DNA of 10,524 nt. It comes from a bacterium (GTDB taxonomy: Bacteria; UBA8248). Location of the stretch: contig JAQBZT010000070.1 in NCBI GenBank assembly GCA_027622355.1, positions 1-10,524 of the forward strand. The letters run 5' to 3'. This document shows, one piece after another, positions 1-6,124 of the stretch. The notes below the pieces were generated by a model. The model was given only the letters and a program-made list of their open reading frames with translations. It was not told the origin of the DNA and did not search any database. Every line of letters begins with the position of its first letter. Position 1 is the first letter of the stretch. Made by a program: the position numbers and the translations under genes.

Positions 1-1065
1 AACCATGAACTCCGCTCGCCCCTCAACGCCGTCATCGCCTTCAGCGACGTCTTGCTCCTCGAGTCCTCCGATCAAGCCATCCGCGATTACGCCATGAAGA
101 TCAAAACATCCGGCCAATATCTCGCCCAACTTATCGAGGATCTTCTCGATTTCGACCGGATCGAAGCGGGAAAAGTCCGTCTCGAATACCGGAACACCGA
201 CATCAATCAGCTGGTCGCCTCTACCCTGGACATGCGCCGGGATCAACTGCCGAAGAGCTTCACCATCGAAAACCATCTGGACCCCGGCTGCAGGGAAATC
301 CCTTGCGACCCGATACGCATCAAGCAAGTGTTGACAAACCTGATCGACAACGCCATCAAATATTCCCCCAACGGCGGAACGATCCGGATCGAAACCCGGC
401 CCTCCGGGCCGGACATCCATGTCTTGGTCCGGGATGAAGGCATCGGGATTCCCGTAAATGAAATCGAATCGATCTTCGAGCGCTTCCGCCAGCTCGAGGG
501 CGGCTATACGCGCCGGGCCGGCGGATTGGGGATCGGCCTGAGCCTCGCCCACAACCTGATCACCCTGCACAAGGGAAAAATTTGGGCGGAAAGCGTGGTG
601 GGAAAAGGAAGCACGTTCACCTTCACGCTTCCACAGTCACAGGAAACCCCCTGTGCCCCCCCCGAACCGGAAAAGAAAACATCCTCCCCCGATGCTCCCT
701 GGAAGGACATGTCCATTCTGATCGTTGATGATATTCAGCAATATCATGAGTTGATGCGGATCTTTCTCAGAAGCGCGAAGGAGATTTTTTCCGCCTTCGA
801 CGGGCGGGAAGCCCTGGAAATATGCGTCCGGGAAAAACCTGACCTGATACTCCTGGACCTGAGAATGCCCATCATGGACGGATTCGAAACGCTGAAACAC
901 CTCAAGGACAACGCATCGCTCCGGGACCTCCCGGTGATTTCCATCAGCGCCCAGGTCCTCAAAGAGGACCGGGACAGATCCCTGCGGATGGGCGCCACAG
1001 CCTTCATCACGAAACCCTTCGATTTATCGACACTGCAGGAAGCCGTTCGAAAAATCTTCCGTTAA
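1..1065 (+). CDS. Hybrid sensor histidine kinase with C-terminal receiver domain (5' truncated by window edge)
   Basis: The reading frame is open from base 1, so the gene starts outside the window; 354 residues are visible. It opens in the HisKA H-box (HELRSPLN), with the phospho-accepting His at visible residue 2. The HATPase domain follows: N-box around Asn117 (LIDNAIKYSP), G1 box DEGIGIP from residue 145, then a FERF F-box and the G2 box GLGIGL near 174-179. A proline- and charge-rich linker leads to a receiver domain from about residue 237. That domain has the acidic pair Asp243-Asp244, phospho-acceptor Asp286 (LLDLRMP), Ser316 at the conserved Ser/Thr position and Lys338 in the TKPF motif. 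By family knowledge it autophosphorylates on His and passes phosphate to its own receiver. No DNA-binding output domain follows, so a separate phosphotransfer partner or regulator is likely. The input domain is not visible, so the stimulus is unknown. It converges on the next gene with a 10-base gap. Confidence 0.93.
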   Translation, partial: NHELRSPLNAVIAFSDVLLLESSDQAIRDYAMKIKTSGQYLAQLIEDLLDFDRIEAGKVRLEYRNTDINQLVASTLDMRRDQLPKSFTIENHLDPGCREIPCDPIRIKQVLTNLIDNAIKYSPNGGTIRIETRPSGPDIHVLVRDEGIGIPVNEIESIFERFRQLEGGYTRRAGGLGIGLSLAHNLITLHKGKIWAESVVGKGSTFTFTLPQSQETPCAPPEPEKKTSSPDAPWKDMSILIVDDIQQYHELMRIFLRSAKEIFSAFDGREALEICVREKPDLILLDLRMPIMDGFETLKHLKDNASLRDLPVISISAQVLKEDRDRSLRMGATAFITKPFDLSTLQEAVRKIFR

Positions 1066-1075
1066 CGCGGGACCG

Positions 1076-1960
1076 CTATTTGGAAACGGCGATGGCAACC
1101 GCTCCCGCCAGGGAAATCATGCCGCCGGCAACGACCCGCCAGGTGAGCCTTTCCTGTTTTCTGAAAAAGAGCCACGCAAACGCCAGAACGAAGAGAACCG
1201 AAAGGCGCGTGATGGGAACCACCGACACGAGCTCTCCGGTCTTGATGGCCGTCCAGAAGCACAGCGCCGCGAAGAGATTCACAACCCCGCCCATCACCAC
1301 GCTGACGATGCTCCGCTTGCTCCATTTCCAGGCTTCATCCGGCCGCAGCAGCCTCCAGTACAGCAGCTGAACCACCGTTCCGGTCAACATGGCCACCACC
1401 AGTCCGGCAGGGACCGAGGGGGTCGCCAGAAACCCCAGCTTCCGCAGGGCCGGGGTAAACGAGAGGGAAAGCGGAGCGAGGAGGCCCACCAGATAGTAGC
1501 GGAGCGGCACTTTCGCCGCGGCTGCCACCCGCTCTTGGACGAGAAGTACCGCCCCGGAAAGAATGAGCGCCGTCCCCAGGCCGACACCGGCCCGGATGTC
1601 CTCTCCCAGAAACACGACGGCGAACACGGCGGACCAGGCCGGCATCGTCTGGGAGAGCACGTTCGTCCGGGCAAGTCCGATGTACGATATGGAATGGTAC
1701 TGAAAATACCTCCCCATGAACGGCCCGAACACCCCCACCAACGCGAACCAGAAGATCCCCGTTCCGGTCCACGGGATGGGTCCTCGCGAGAAAAAAACAA
1801 GGAGGGCCCCGCCGACACTGATTATCAGATTGACGCAGACTGTCGCCGCGATCACACTCATGTGAGAGAGGGCATCCCGGTAAAATACGAGAGCGACGGC
1901 GATCAGGACCGCCGTGCCAAAAGCCAGGAGATTCGGAGGCGCCGTGTTCAGAAAGTCCAT
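1076..1960 (-). CDS. EamA/DMT-superfamily membrane transporter
   Basis: The product is a 294-residue, very hydrophobic protein with about ten predicted membrane helices in two similar halves, the usual size and layout for EamA (drug/metabolite transporter) proteins. Each half ends in the typical Pro-rich helix followed by a short acidic or basic turn: PAWSAVFAVVFLGED near residues 107-121, and the equivalent PITRLSVLFVLAFAWLFF near 246-263. Family members export or exchange small metabolites such as amino acids, nucleobases or sugars; substrate cannot be read from sequence. The ATG at 1960 gives a normal N-terminus, but no strong Shine-Dalgarno precedes it. It is divergent from the DinB-like gene across 145 bases and convergent with the sensor kinase. 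No partner gene indicates its substrate. Confidence 0.9.
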   Translation of the reverse strand: MDFLNTAPPNLLAFGTAVLIAVALVFYRDALSHMSVIAATVCVNLIISVGGALLVFFSRGPIPWTGTGIFWFALVGVFGPFMGRYFQYHSISYIGLARTNVLSQTMPAWSAVFAVVFLGEDIRAGVGLGTALILSGAVLLVQERVAAAAKVPLRYYLVGLLAPLSLSFTPALRKLGFLATPSVPAGLVVAMLTGTVVQLLYWRLLRPDEAWKWSKRSIVSVVMGGVVNLFAALCFWTAIKTGELVSVVPITRLSVLFVLAFAWLFFRKQERLTWRVVAGGMISLAGAVAIAVSK

Positions 1961-2105
1961 ATGTGAAGGCGCCAGGAAAAGGGCATGAAAATGACCACGC
2001 GATTATGGCATGGCCCCCGCCGCCCCGCTATCACCAGACGTGCCGCCTCCCGTATGATGCGGATAAAAGTCATCGGCAAATCCATCGCGCGGAAAGGGGC
2101 GCAAC
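1961..2105. promoter_or_regulatory. Divergent intergenic region (probable promoters for the DMT transporter and DinB-like genes)
   Basis: This 145-base gap separates two divergent genes, so it must hold both promoters unless transcripts start further away. A TATGAT at 2053-2058 (one mismatch to the -10 consensus) could serve the rightward gene, with a start near 2065. On the minus strand CATAAT at 2002-2007 could serve the transporter. Neither has a recognisable -35 at the right spacing, so both assignments are weak. No palindromic operator or hairpin was seen. Confidence 0.3.
2091..2099 (+). promoter_or_regulatory. Shine-Dalgarno site deciding the GTG start at 2106
   Basis: GGAAAGGGG lies six bases before GTG 2106. 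An in-frame TAA at 2064-2066 rules out a start further upstream in this frame, and the two nearby ATG codons at 2054 and 2057 are in another frame. Together these fix the GTG as the likely start of the DinB-like gene. Confidence 0.65.
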
Positions 2106-2780
2106 GTGAATCTTGACCCGGCCACCCCCGGCCGTACCCTGTTCCCGGAGTACACGAAGATCCACTCCATGTTCACCGAGGAAATCCGCGAGGTGCCCGC
2201 GGAGGCGCTCGAGCGGACCCGGCCGGAGAAGGGCTGGGGCCACTGGTCCATCCGGGCGCAGGCCAGCCACGTCGCCTCGCTGCCCTACCGCTGGCTCCTC
2301 GGGCGGTGGGGCGCCATCCTTTTCGGCGGGAGCCTGCCCCGCGACCCCGCCCTGGCGGAATCGGGCCAGGCGGAGCGAATGCTCGATCCGGAACGCTTCC
2401 CCGAACTTGCGGACATTCTCGCCGCCATGAAGGACAGCTGCGGGATGGCCTGGGAGATCCTCGGCCGGGAAACCCTGGCCTCTCTTCAGGAGAAGGAAAT
2501 TTCGCAGAAAACGCCGATGGCCCAGCGCCGCCCGCCCCAGAACGAAAGTCTGTGGGAGTGGCGGAAGAACGTCATCATGAAAACCCACGAGAGCGGCGTT
2601 CGGATGGATGCGGCCGACCCGGAGATTTTGCACTTCACCCTGGAATGGACCTTCCGCCACATTCTGTGGGAAGCCTATGCTCACCTGAAGACCGTCCAGA
2701 TGCACAAGACCGCGGAGGGGCTCCCCCTGCGGGTCGAAATCTCCGAGGTGGGCTACCTCAAAACCCTGCACTGGGATTAA
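2106..2780 (+). CDS. DinB-like / uncharacterised helical protein
   Basis: This 224-residue soluble protein starts at GTG 2106. I tentatively place it in the DinB/YfiT-like four-helix superfamily, whose members are metal-binding and often of unknown function. The support is an N-terminal helix ending in a W-S-I-R-A-Q-A-S-H segment (His55), followed by a helix rich in Trp, Tyr and Arg, and a C-terminal amphipathic helix with His185, His193 and His200 in a WTFRHILWEAYAHLKTVQMH segment. A canonical DinB metal site has one early His and two later His about four residues apart. Here the late spacing is 8 and 7, so metal binding is not assured. No signal peptide or membrane helix is seen. It lies alone between a divergent transporter and the convergent znuB end, 11 bases away, so context suggests no role. 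The gene looks real, but the family call is only moderately supported. Confidence 0.7.
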   Translation: MNLDPATPGRTLFPEYTKIHSMFTEEIREVPAEALERTRPEKGWGHWSIRAQASHVASLPYRWLLGRWGAILFGGSLPRDPALAESGQAERMLDPERFPELADILAAMKDSCGMAWEILGRETLASLQEKEISQKTPMAQRRPPQNESLWEWRKNVIMKTHESGVRMDAADPEILHFTLEWTFRHILWEAYAHLKTVQMHKTAEGLPLRVEISEVGYLKTLHWD

Positions 2781-2791
2781 AAGCAAAGGGT

Positions 2792-3607
2792 CTAGGCGGA
2801 ACGGCCGCTGGCCAGCCTGTCCGCCAAGAGGCTGATCAGGAAAATGATTGTCGCCGCCACCACCACCGAAGGCCCCGACGGCACATCCCACTGGAACGAA
2901 GCGAACACCCCGGCCAGCACCGCGAGGGCGCCGAAGAGCGAAGCCAGCGCCGCCATCTGTTCGGGCGTCCGGGCGAGCGGACGGGCCGCCGCCGCCGGAA
3001 TGATCAGCAGGGAATGAACCAGCAGAATACCGATCACCTTCATCGCGATGGCGATCAGCACGGCGATGAGCAGCATGAACATCATCCGGACCTTGCCTTC
3101 GGAGATGCCCTCGGCCGAAGCCAGATCCGCGTTCACCGTAATGGCCAGAAGCGGACGCCAGAGCCACGCGAGCGCCGCCATGGCCAGCGCGCAGCCCCCG
3201 TAAATCCAGTACAGATCAGAGAGCGTAATCGCCAGGATATCGCCGAAAAGATAGCCCAGCAGATCCACACGCAGCCGCTCCATGAAACTGATTGCGATCA
3301 AGCCGAGAGAAAGCGCCGCATGGGCCATGATGCCGAGCAGGGTATCGCTCGAAAACCGCTTCTGCCGCTGCACAAGGGCGATGCCCGCCGCCGAGACAAT
3401 GCAGACCACGAGAATCCCCAGCGTCACATTCACCTGAAGAAAAAAGCCGAGCGCCACCCCCAGCAGGGCGGCGTGCGACAAGGCCGCGCCGAAATACGCC
3501 ATCCCCCGCCAGACGATGAAACACCCCAGCGGTCCCGCTGCGAGCGCCACCCCCAGGCCGCCGAGCAGACTTCTCCAGAGAAAACCCTCCTGCATCGCAT
3601 CCCACAT
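2792..3607 (-). CDS. znuB: Zinc ABC transporter permease ZnuB
   Basis: This 271-residue membrane protein belongs to the ABC-3 family of metal permeases and forms the inner-membrane channel for Zn(II). About eight hydrophobic segments are visible. The family-typical early stretch RGMAYFGAALSHAALLGVALG contains His45, and a later LVHSLLIIPAAAARPLA segment also fits the family, where a helix near this position contacts the ATPase. Length matches E. coli ZnuB (about 260 residues). Its ATG shares one base with the znuC stop codon (TGATG), and an AGGA lies just upstream inside znuC, indicating translational coupling. It is the last gene of the zur-znuC-znuB unit and converges on the DinB-like gene with 11 bases between them; no terminator hairpin is evident there. 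Other ABC-3 permeases carry Mn or Fe, but the Zur and ZnuA neighbours make zinc the best assignment. Confidence 0.93.
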   Translation of the reverse strand: MWDAMQEGFLWRSLLGGLGVALAAGPLGCFIVWRGMAYFGAALSHAALLGVALGFFLQVNVTLGILVVCIVSAAGIALVQRQKRFSSDTLLGIMAHAALSLGLIAISFMERLRVDLLGYLFGDILAITLSDLYWIYGGCALAMAALAWLWRPLLAITVNADLASAEGISEGKVRMMFMLLIAVLIAIAMKVIGILLVHSLLIIPAAAARPLARTPEQMAALASLFGALAVLAGVFASFQWDVPSGPSVVVAATIIFLISLLADRLASGRSA

Positions 3608-4458
3608 CAGGCGTCATCCTCATGTTCGCCATGGGCATGTTCGCCATGGGTATGATCGGCATGGTCATGACCGGCATGCCCCCCGGAGGATGTCCCCTTC
3701 TCCTTTTCGGTCACCACCTCGCCCGAGAGTCCATGATGATGATCGTGGGCGTGGGTGTAGACGGCAAAGCTCCGCGCCGACTGATCGCCGAACAGCGCCA
3801 TATACTCGGGGTGCCGGCTCACCGCCTCGGGCTCGCCGGAACAGCACAGATGATGATTGATGCACACCACCTGATCGGTCGCGGCCATGACCAGATGCAG
3901 ATCGTGGGAGATCATCAGGACGCCGCACCCTCTTTTCGCCCGAATCCGCGCGATGAGCTCGTAGAGTTCCGCCTGGCCGGCAACGTCCACGTTCTGCGCC
4001 GGCTCGTCCAGCACCAGCAGATCCGGATTCTGTAAAAGGGCCCGCGCGAGCAGAACGCGCTGCATCTCCCCCCCGGAGAGCACATGCACCTGCTTTTTCA
4101 GAAGGCCGGGCGCCTTCACCTCCGCGAGCGTGTGCCGGATCGCCTCCTCGGAAACGGCGTAGGGCAGGCACAGCAGCCGATGGACCGTCATCGGAAGAAC
4201 CGGATCGATCCGGATCTCCTGCGGAAGGTAGCCGACGCGAAGGCCGGGCCGCTTGCGCACCTCACCGGCATCGGGGGCGAGCAGGCCGAGAAGAATCCGG
4301 ACAAGGGTCGTCTTCCCCGCCCCGTTCGGACCGATCAGGGAGACGATCTCCCCCGGCCGGATCGCGATGTCCACGCCGGCCAGGGCGGGATTCCCGTCGA
4401 AGGATATCCACACCCCCCTCGCTTCTATCAGGGGCTCGGGGTTCTCCGGGCGGCTCAT
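3607..4458 (-). CDS. znuC: Zinc ABC transporter ATP-binding protein ZnuC with long His-rich tail
   Basis: This 283-residue ABC ATPase powers Zn(II) import through ZnuB. All core motifs are present: Walker A GPNGAGKTT at 43-51, Q-loop Gln80, signature LSGGE at 127-131, Walker B LLVLDE at 147-152 and H-loop His185. The segment NHHLCCSGEPEAVS near 201-214 is very close to E. coli ZnuC, supporting zinc rather than manganese specificity. After residue 233 comes a tail with 13 His in 50 residues, starting THAHDHHHGL and ending in repeated HGEH units. As I recall, E. coli ZnuC has only the first short His cluster, so the final 25-30 residues are an extension. The tail probably lies in the cytoplasm and may bind or buffer metal; that is inference. 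The start codon overlaps the zur stop by four bases (ATGA), with GGAAGGGAG ten bases upstream. Confidence 0.95.
   Translation of the reverse strand: MSRPENPEPLIEARGVWISFDGNPALAGVDIAIRPGEIVSLIGPNGAGKTTLVRILLGLLAPDAGEVRKRPGLRVGYLPQEIRIDPVLPMTVHRLLCLPYAVSEEAIRHTLAEVKAPGLLKKQVHVLSGGEMQRVLLARALLQNPDLLVLDEPAQNVDVAGQAELYELIARIRAKRGCGVLMISHDLHLVMAATDQVVCINHHLCCSGEPEAVSRHPEYMALFGDQSARSFAVYTHAHDHHHGLSGEVVTEKEKGTSSGGHAGHDHADHTHGEHAHGEHEDDA
3621..3650. repeat. Perfect 15-base tandem duplication inside the znuC tail
   Basis: Two identical, adjacent copies of catgttcgccatggg occupy 3621-3635 and 3636-3650. On the coding (minus) strand they encode the repeated HGEHA-type units near the ZnuC C-terminus. Because the unit is five codons, gain or loss of copies would keep the frame and only lengthen or shorten the His-rich tail. 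The following bases to about 3680 are a degenerate run of CAT/ATG words encoding further His and Asp. Confidence 0.85.
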
Positions 4459-4958
4459 GTCGCGCGCGCTCCCTTCCGGCAGCGGGGACAGAGACCCTGA
4501 ATTTCCACGATGGGAGCGTCCACCTCGAAGCGCGCATCCCGGGCGGCGGAAACGATGGCGTCCCCAATCTTCTCATCGTGCAGCTCCGCCACCGTTCCGC
4601 ACACGCTGCAGATGAGGAACTGGGCGCTGTGGGGCGCCCCCGGCCATCCGCACCCGGCATAGGTATTGATGCTGGCGAGGCGATGGACGAAGCCCTGCCG
4701 CATGAGAAATTCGAGGGCGCGGTAGACCGAGATGGGCGCGAGGCGCGCCGCGCCGGCGTTCATCCGCTCGAGAATGGCGTACGCCCCCACGGGAGAGTGG
4801 CTCTCCCAGAGAATCTCGAGAACGGCGCGGCGCCTGCGCGTCAGCCGCGTGCCCCGGGCGGCGCAGATCGCCTCCGCCCGCCGGAGCGCCACCGCCACGC
4901 AGGCGGCATGGTCATGATCGGTGGCGGGAAATTCGCCCTGGACCGCCGGCTGCCGCAT
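4455..4958 (-). CDS. zur: Zinc uptake regulator Zur (Fur family)
   Basis: This 167-residue Fur-family repressor would bind DNA when loaded with Zn(II) and switch off zinc uptake. The N-terminal winged helix contains RLTRRRRAVLEIL (38-50) and the recognition segment ISVYRALEFLMRQGFVHRL (76-94), which resembles E. coli Zur more than Fur. The dimerisation/metal domain has the two structural-zinc pairs Cys117/Cys120 and Cys157/Cys160. Cys103 with His110 sits where E. coli Zur has sensory-site Cys88 and His96. The position beside znuC and divergent from znuA confirms Zur over Fur, Mur or PerR. The ATG at 4958 is supported by a strong Shine-Dalgarno. The stop overlaps the znuC start by four bases, so zur leads the operon and is probably autoregulated through the operator upstream. 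A short HDH motif (15-17) adds a few His before the DNA-binding domain. Confidence 0.93.
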   Translation of the reverse strand: MRQPAVQGEFPATDHDHAACVAVALRRAEAICAARGTRLTRRRRAVLEILWESHSPVGAYAILERMNAGAARLAPISVYRALEFLMRQGFVHRLASINTYAGCGWPGAPHSAQFLICSVCGTVAELHDEKIGDAIVSAARDARFEVDAPIVEIQGLCPRCRKGARAT

Positions 4959-4965
4959 GAGAAAT

Positions 4966-4974
4966 TCACCTCCT
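4966..4974 (-). promoter_or_regulatory. Strong Shine-Dalgarno of zur
   Basis: On the minus strand AGGAGGTGA lies seven bases before the zur ATG at 4958. It is close to the full anti-16S complement and is the strongest ribosome-binding site seen in the window. It contrasts sharply with divergent znuA, which has none. Confidence 0.85.
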
Positions 4975-4975
4975 G

Positions 4976-5012
4976 TAGAGTAAAGACAATAGATATGTTA
5001 TAACATTTCATT
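4976..5012. promoter_or_regulatory. Divergent zur / znuA promoter region
   Basis: The dyad gives a TATAAC on each strand (4999-5004 rightward, about 4997-5002 leftward). Rightward, a start seven to eight bases downstream would fall at about 5012-5013, on the znuA ATG itself. Leftward, transcription would begin near 4989, leaving room for the zur Shine-Dalgarno. No good -35 is visible at 17 bases in either direction, so promoter strength and exact start sites are uncertain. Confidence 0.5.
4992..5009. promoter_or_regulatory. Zur box (operator) between zur and znuA
   Basis: The 18 bases GATATGTTATAACATTTC form an imperfect dyad with a perfect 12-base core, ATGTTATAACAT (4995-5006). From memory, comparative-genomic work on zinc regulons gave GATATGTTATAACATATC for the alpha-proteobacterial Zur box, which differs at one base. 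The gamma-proteobacterial form has the same half-sites five bases further apart. The site sits in the only AT-rich patch of the zinc locus, between two divergent transcription units that Zur would be expected to repress, and overlaps -10-like TATAAC on both strands. Zn-Zur bound here should block both. Confidence 0.85.
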
Positions 5013-5990
5013 ATGTGGCGCAAAACCCTCTATCGTGTTGAAAAAAAACTGATACCTCTCCTCACGGCAGGGTGCCTGCTTTTGCTTTTTGGCCCTGAAA
5101 AGGCCGCCGCCGCGCCCCGCGTGGTGGCGAGCATCAAGCCCGTTCATGCCCTCGTGGCCGGGGTGATGGAGGGCGCCGGGGCGCCCCGGTTGCTGATCGG
5201 GGGCAGCGCGTCGGCGCACACCTATTCGCTGCGCCCCTCGCAGGCACGCGCCCTCCAGCAGGCCGGCATCGTCTTCTGGGTGGGCGAGGAGCTCGAAACC
5301 TTCCTGGTCCGCATCCTGAAGAGCCTGCCCCGGGGGGCTCGCGTCGTTTCGCTTTTGAAAGCCCCCGGCCTGAAGCGCCACCCCACCCGGGAGGGCGGGA
5401 TGTGGGAGCAAGATGCGGATCATGATGACGGCGGAAAAAAACATCCCGCCCGCGAAGAGATCGACCCGCACATCTGGCTCAACCCGGAAAACGCCCGGGC
5501 GATGGTCCGCCGGATCATCGAGGTGCTGCAAAAAACCGACCCCAGAAACGCCGGGCGCTACGCCGAAAACGGAGCGCGCCTCTCCCGCCGCATCCGGGCG
5601 CTCGAGGCGGAGATCGGGGCCCGCCTCCGGCCGCTCCGCGCCGCGCCCTTCGTCGTCTTTCACGACGCCTACCAGTATTTCGAAAGGCACTTCCAGCTTC
5701 GGGGCGTGGGGAGCATCGCCGTCTCCCCCGATCGGCGCCCGGGCGCCCGGCGGATCCTCCAGATTCGAAGGAGACTGCGGGCGGCTCCCTCGATGTGCCT
5801 TTTCTCCGAGCCCCAGTTCTCCCCGGGCATCGTAGACACCCTGATCGCGGGAACCCCCACGCGCACCGGGGTTCTCGATCCGCTGGGGGTGGATGTTCCG
5901 CCCGGGAAGGAAGCTTACTTCGCCATCATGCGGAATCTGGCGGATGCCTTCGTCCGCTGCCTCTCGGGCGGCAAGGGAGCGGGGCGGTAA
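5013..5990 (+). CDS. znuA: Periplasmic zinc-binding protein ZnuA
   Basis: This 325-residue protein captures zinc in the periplasm for ZnuBC. It has a basic N-terminus, a hydrophobic core and an Ala-rich cleavage region near residue 34, so a secreted protein is expected. A weak lipobox-like TAGC ends at Cys21, but the hydrophobic run continues past it, favouring a soluble product. Zinc-ligand His69 (HTYSLRPS), His153 (DPHIWLNP) and His217 (FHDAYQYF) match the cluster A-I family pattern. A Cys before FSEPQFSP and one near the C-terminus match the E. coli ZnuA disulfide, supporting zinc over manganese. The loop between about 117 and 150, His-rich in many ZnuA proteins, has only three His (123, 137, 144) among acidic residues. 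No Shine-Dalgarno precedes ATG 5013. The dyad operator ends three bases upstream, so the mRNA may be leaderless. CTG 5049 is a poor alternative start that would cut the signal peptide. Confidence 0.93.
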   Translation: MWRKTLYRVEKKLIPLLTAGCLLLLFGPEKAAAAPRVVASIKPVHALVAGVMEGAGAPRLLIGGSASAHTYSLRPSQARALQQAGIVFWVGEELETFLVRILKSLPRGARVVSLLKAPGLKRHPTREGGMWEQDADHDDGGKKHPAREEIDPHIWLNPENARAMVRRIIEVLQKTDPRNAGRYAENGARLSRRIRALEAEIGARLRPLRAAPFVVFHDAYQYFERHFQLRGVGSIAVSPDRRPGARRILQIRRRLRAAPSMCLFSEPQFSPGIVDTLIAGTPTRTGVLDPLGVDVPPGKEAYFAIMRNLADAFVRCLSGGKGAGR

Positions 5991-6018
5991 AAAAACGGGC
6001 CGGATTTTCTCCGGCCCG
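5989..6018 (-). terminator. Rho-independent terminator of the tRNA-Pro unit
   Basis: A perfect 9-base stem (CGGGCCGGA at 5996-6004, TCCGGCCCG at 6010-6018) with a 5-base loop is followed, on the minus strand, by seven T (5995-5989). It begins 9 bases after the 3' end of the tRNA. On the plus strand the hairpin has no T-run after it, so it is oriented to end leftward transcription. The T-tract overlaps the znuA stop codon TAA (5988-5990). The hairpin may still protect the 3' end of znuA mRNA. Confidence 0.9.
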
Positions 6019-6026
6019 ATCAAAGC

Positions 6027-6103
6027 TGGTCGGGGCGGCCGGATTCGAACCGGCGACCCCCTGCTCCCAAAGCAGGTGCGCTACCAGGCTGCGCTACGCC
6101 CCG
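6027..6103 (-). tRNA. tRNA-Pro (anticodon UGG), CCA encoded
   Basis: The minus strand folds as a full 77-base cloverleaf. The acceptor stem pairs CGGGGCG with CGCCCCG, the D-arm contains AGCGCAGCCTGGTAGCGC, the anticodon arm is CCTGC / TTTGGGA / GCAGG with anticodon TGG, and the T-arm is CCGGTTCGAATCCGG. The 3' ACCA is genomically encoded. It closely matches E. coli tRNA-Pro(UGG), including the family-typical G37 after the anticodon. UGG can read CCN proline codons by wobble. The gene begins 21 bases after the stop of the kinase gene on the same strand. No convincing promoter was found in those 21 bases, though a weak GATACA is near 6125-6130, so it may be co-transcribed or use a promoter inside the kinase gene. 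Confidence 0.97.
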
Positions 6104-6124
6104 TTGAATTCCGATTCTTGTGTA

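Noticed and set aside
2070..3167. 365-codon open frame on the minus strand
   Set aside because: It overlaps znuB in another frame and the DinB-like gene on the opposite strand, and its composition is Gly/Arg/Pro-rich without motifs.
2306..3655. 449-codon open frame on the plus strand across the DinB-like gene and antisense to znuB
   Set aside because: It has a biased Arg/Pro/Gly/His composition with no recognisable domain and overlaps two convincing genes; a GC-rich shadow frame.
3621..3680. CAT/ATG-rich short repeats considered as a possible CRISPR or intergenic repeat array
   Set aside because: There are only two perfect 15-base copies and no spacers. The tract lies in frame inside znuC and is explained by codons for His-Gly-Glu-His units.
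5996..6018. The perfect hairpin as a terminator for znuA on the plus strand
   Set aside because: No T-run follows it rightward; the T-run is on the minus strand, matching the end of the tRNA unit. It may stabilise the znuA mRNA 3' end, but is not a standard terminator in that direction.
4998..6023. 341-codon open frame antisense to znuA
   Set aside because: It covers znuA and the operator on the opposite strand. The znuA frame has a signal peptide, zinc ligands and a normal length, while the antisense product has no domain.
6027..6103. tRNA 3' end as an integration (att) site
   Set aside because: No integrase gene, no second copy of the tRNA 3' end and no mobile-element genes are visible in the window.
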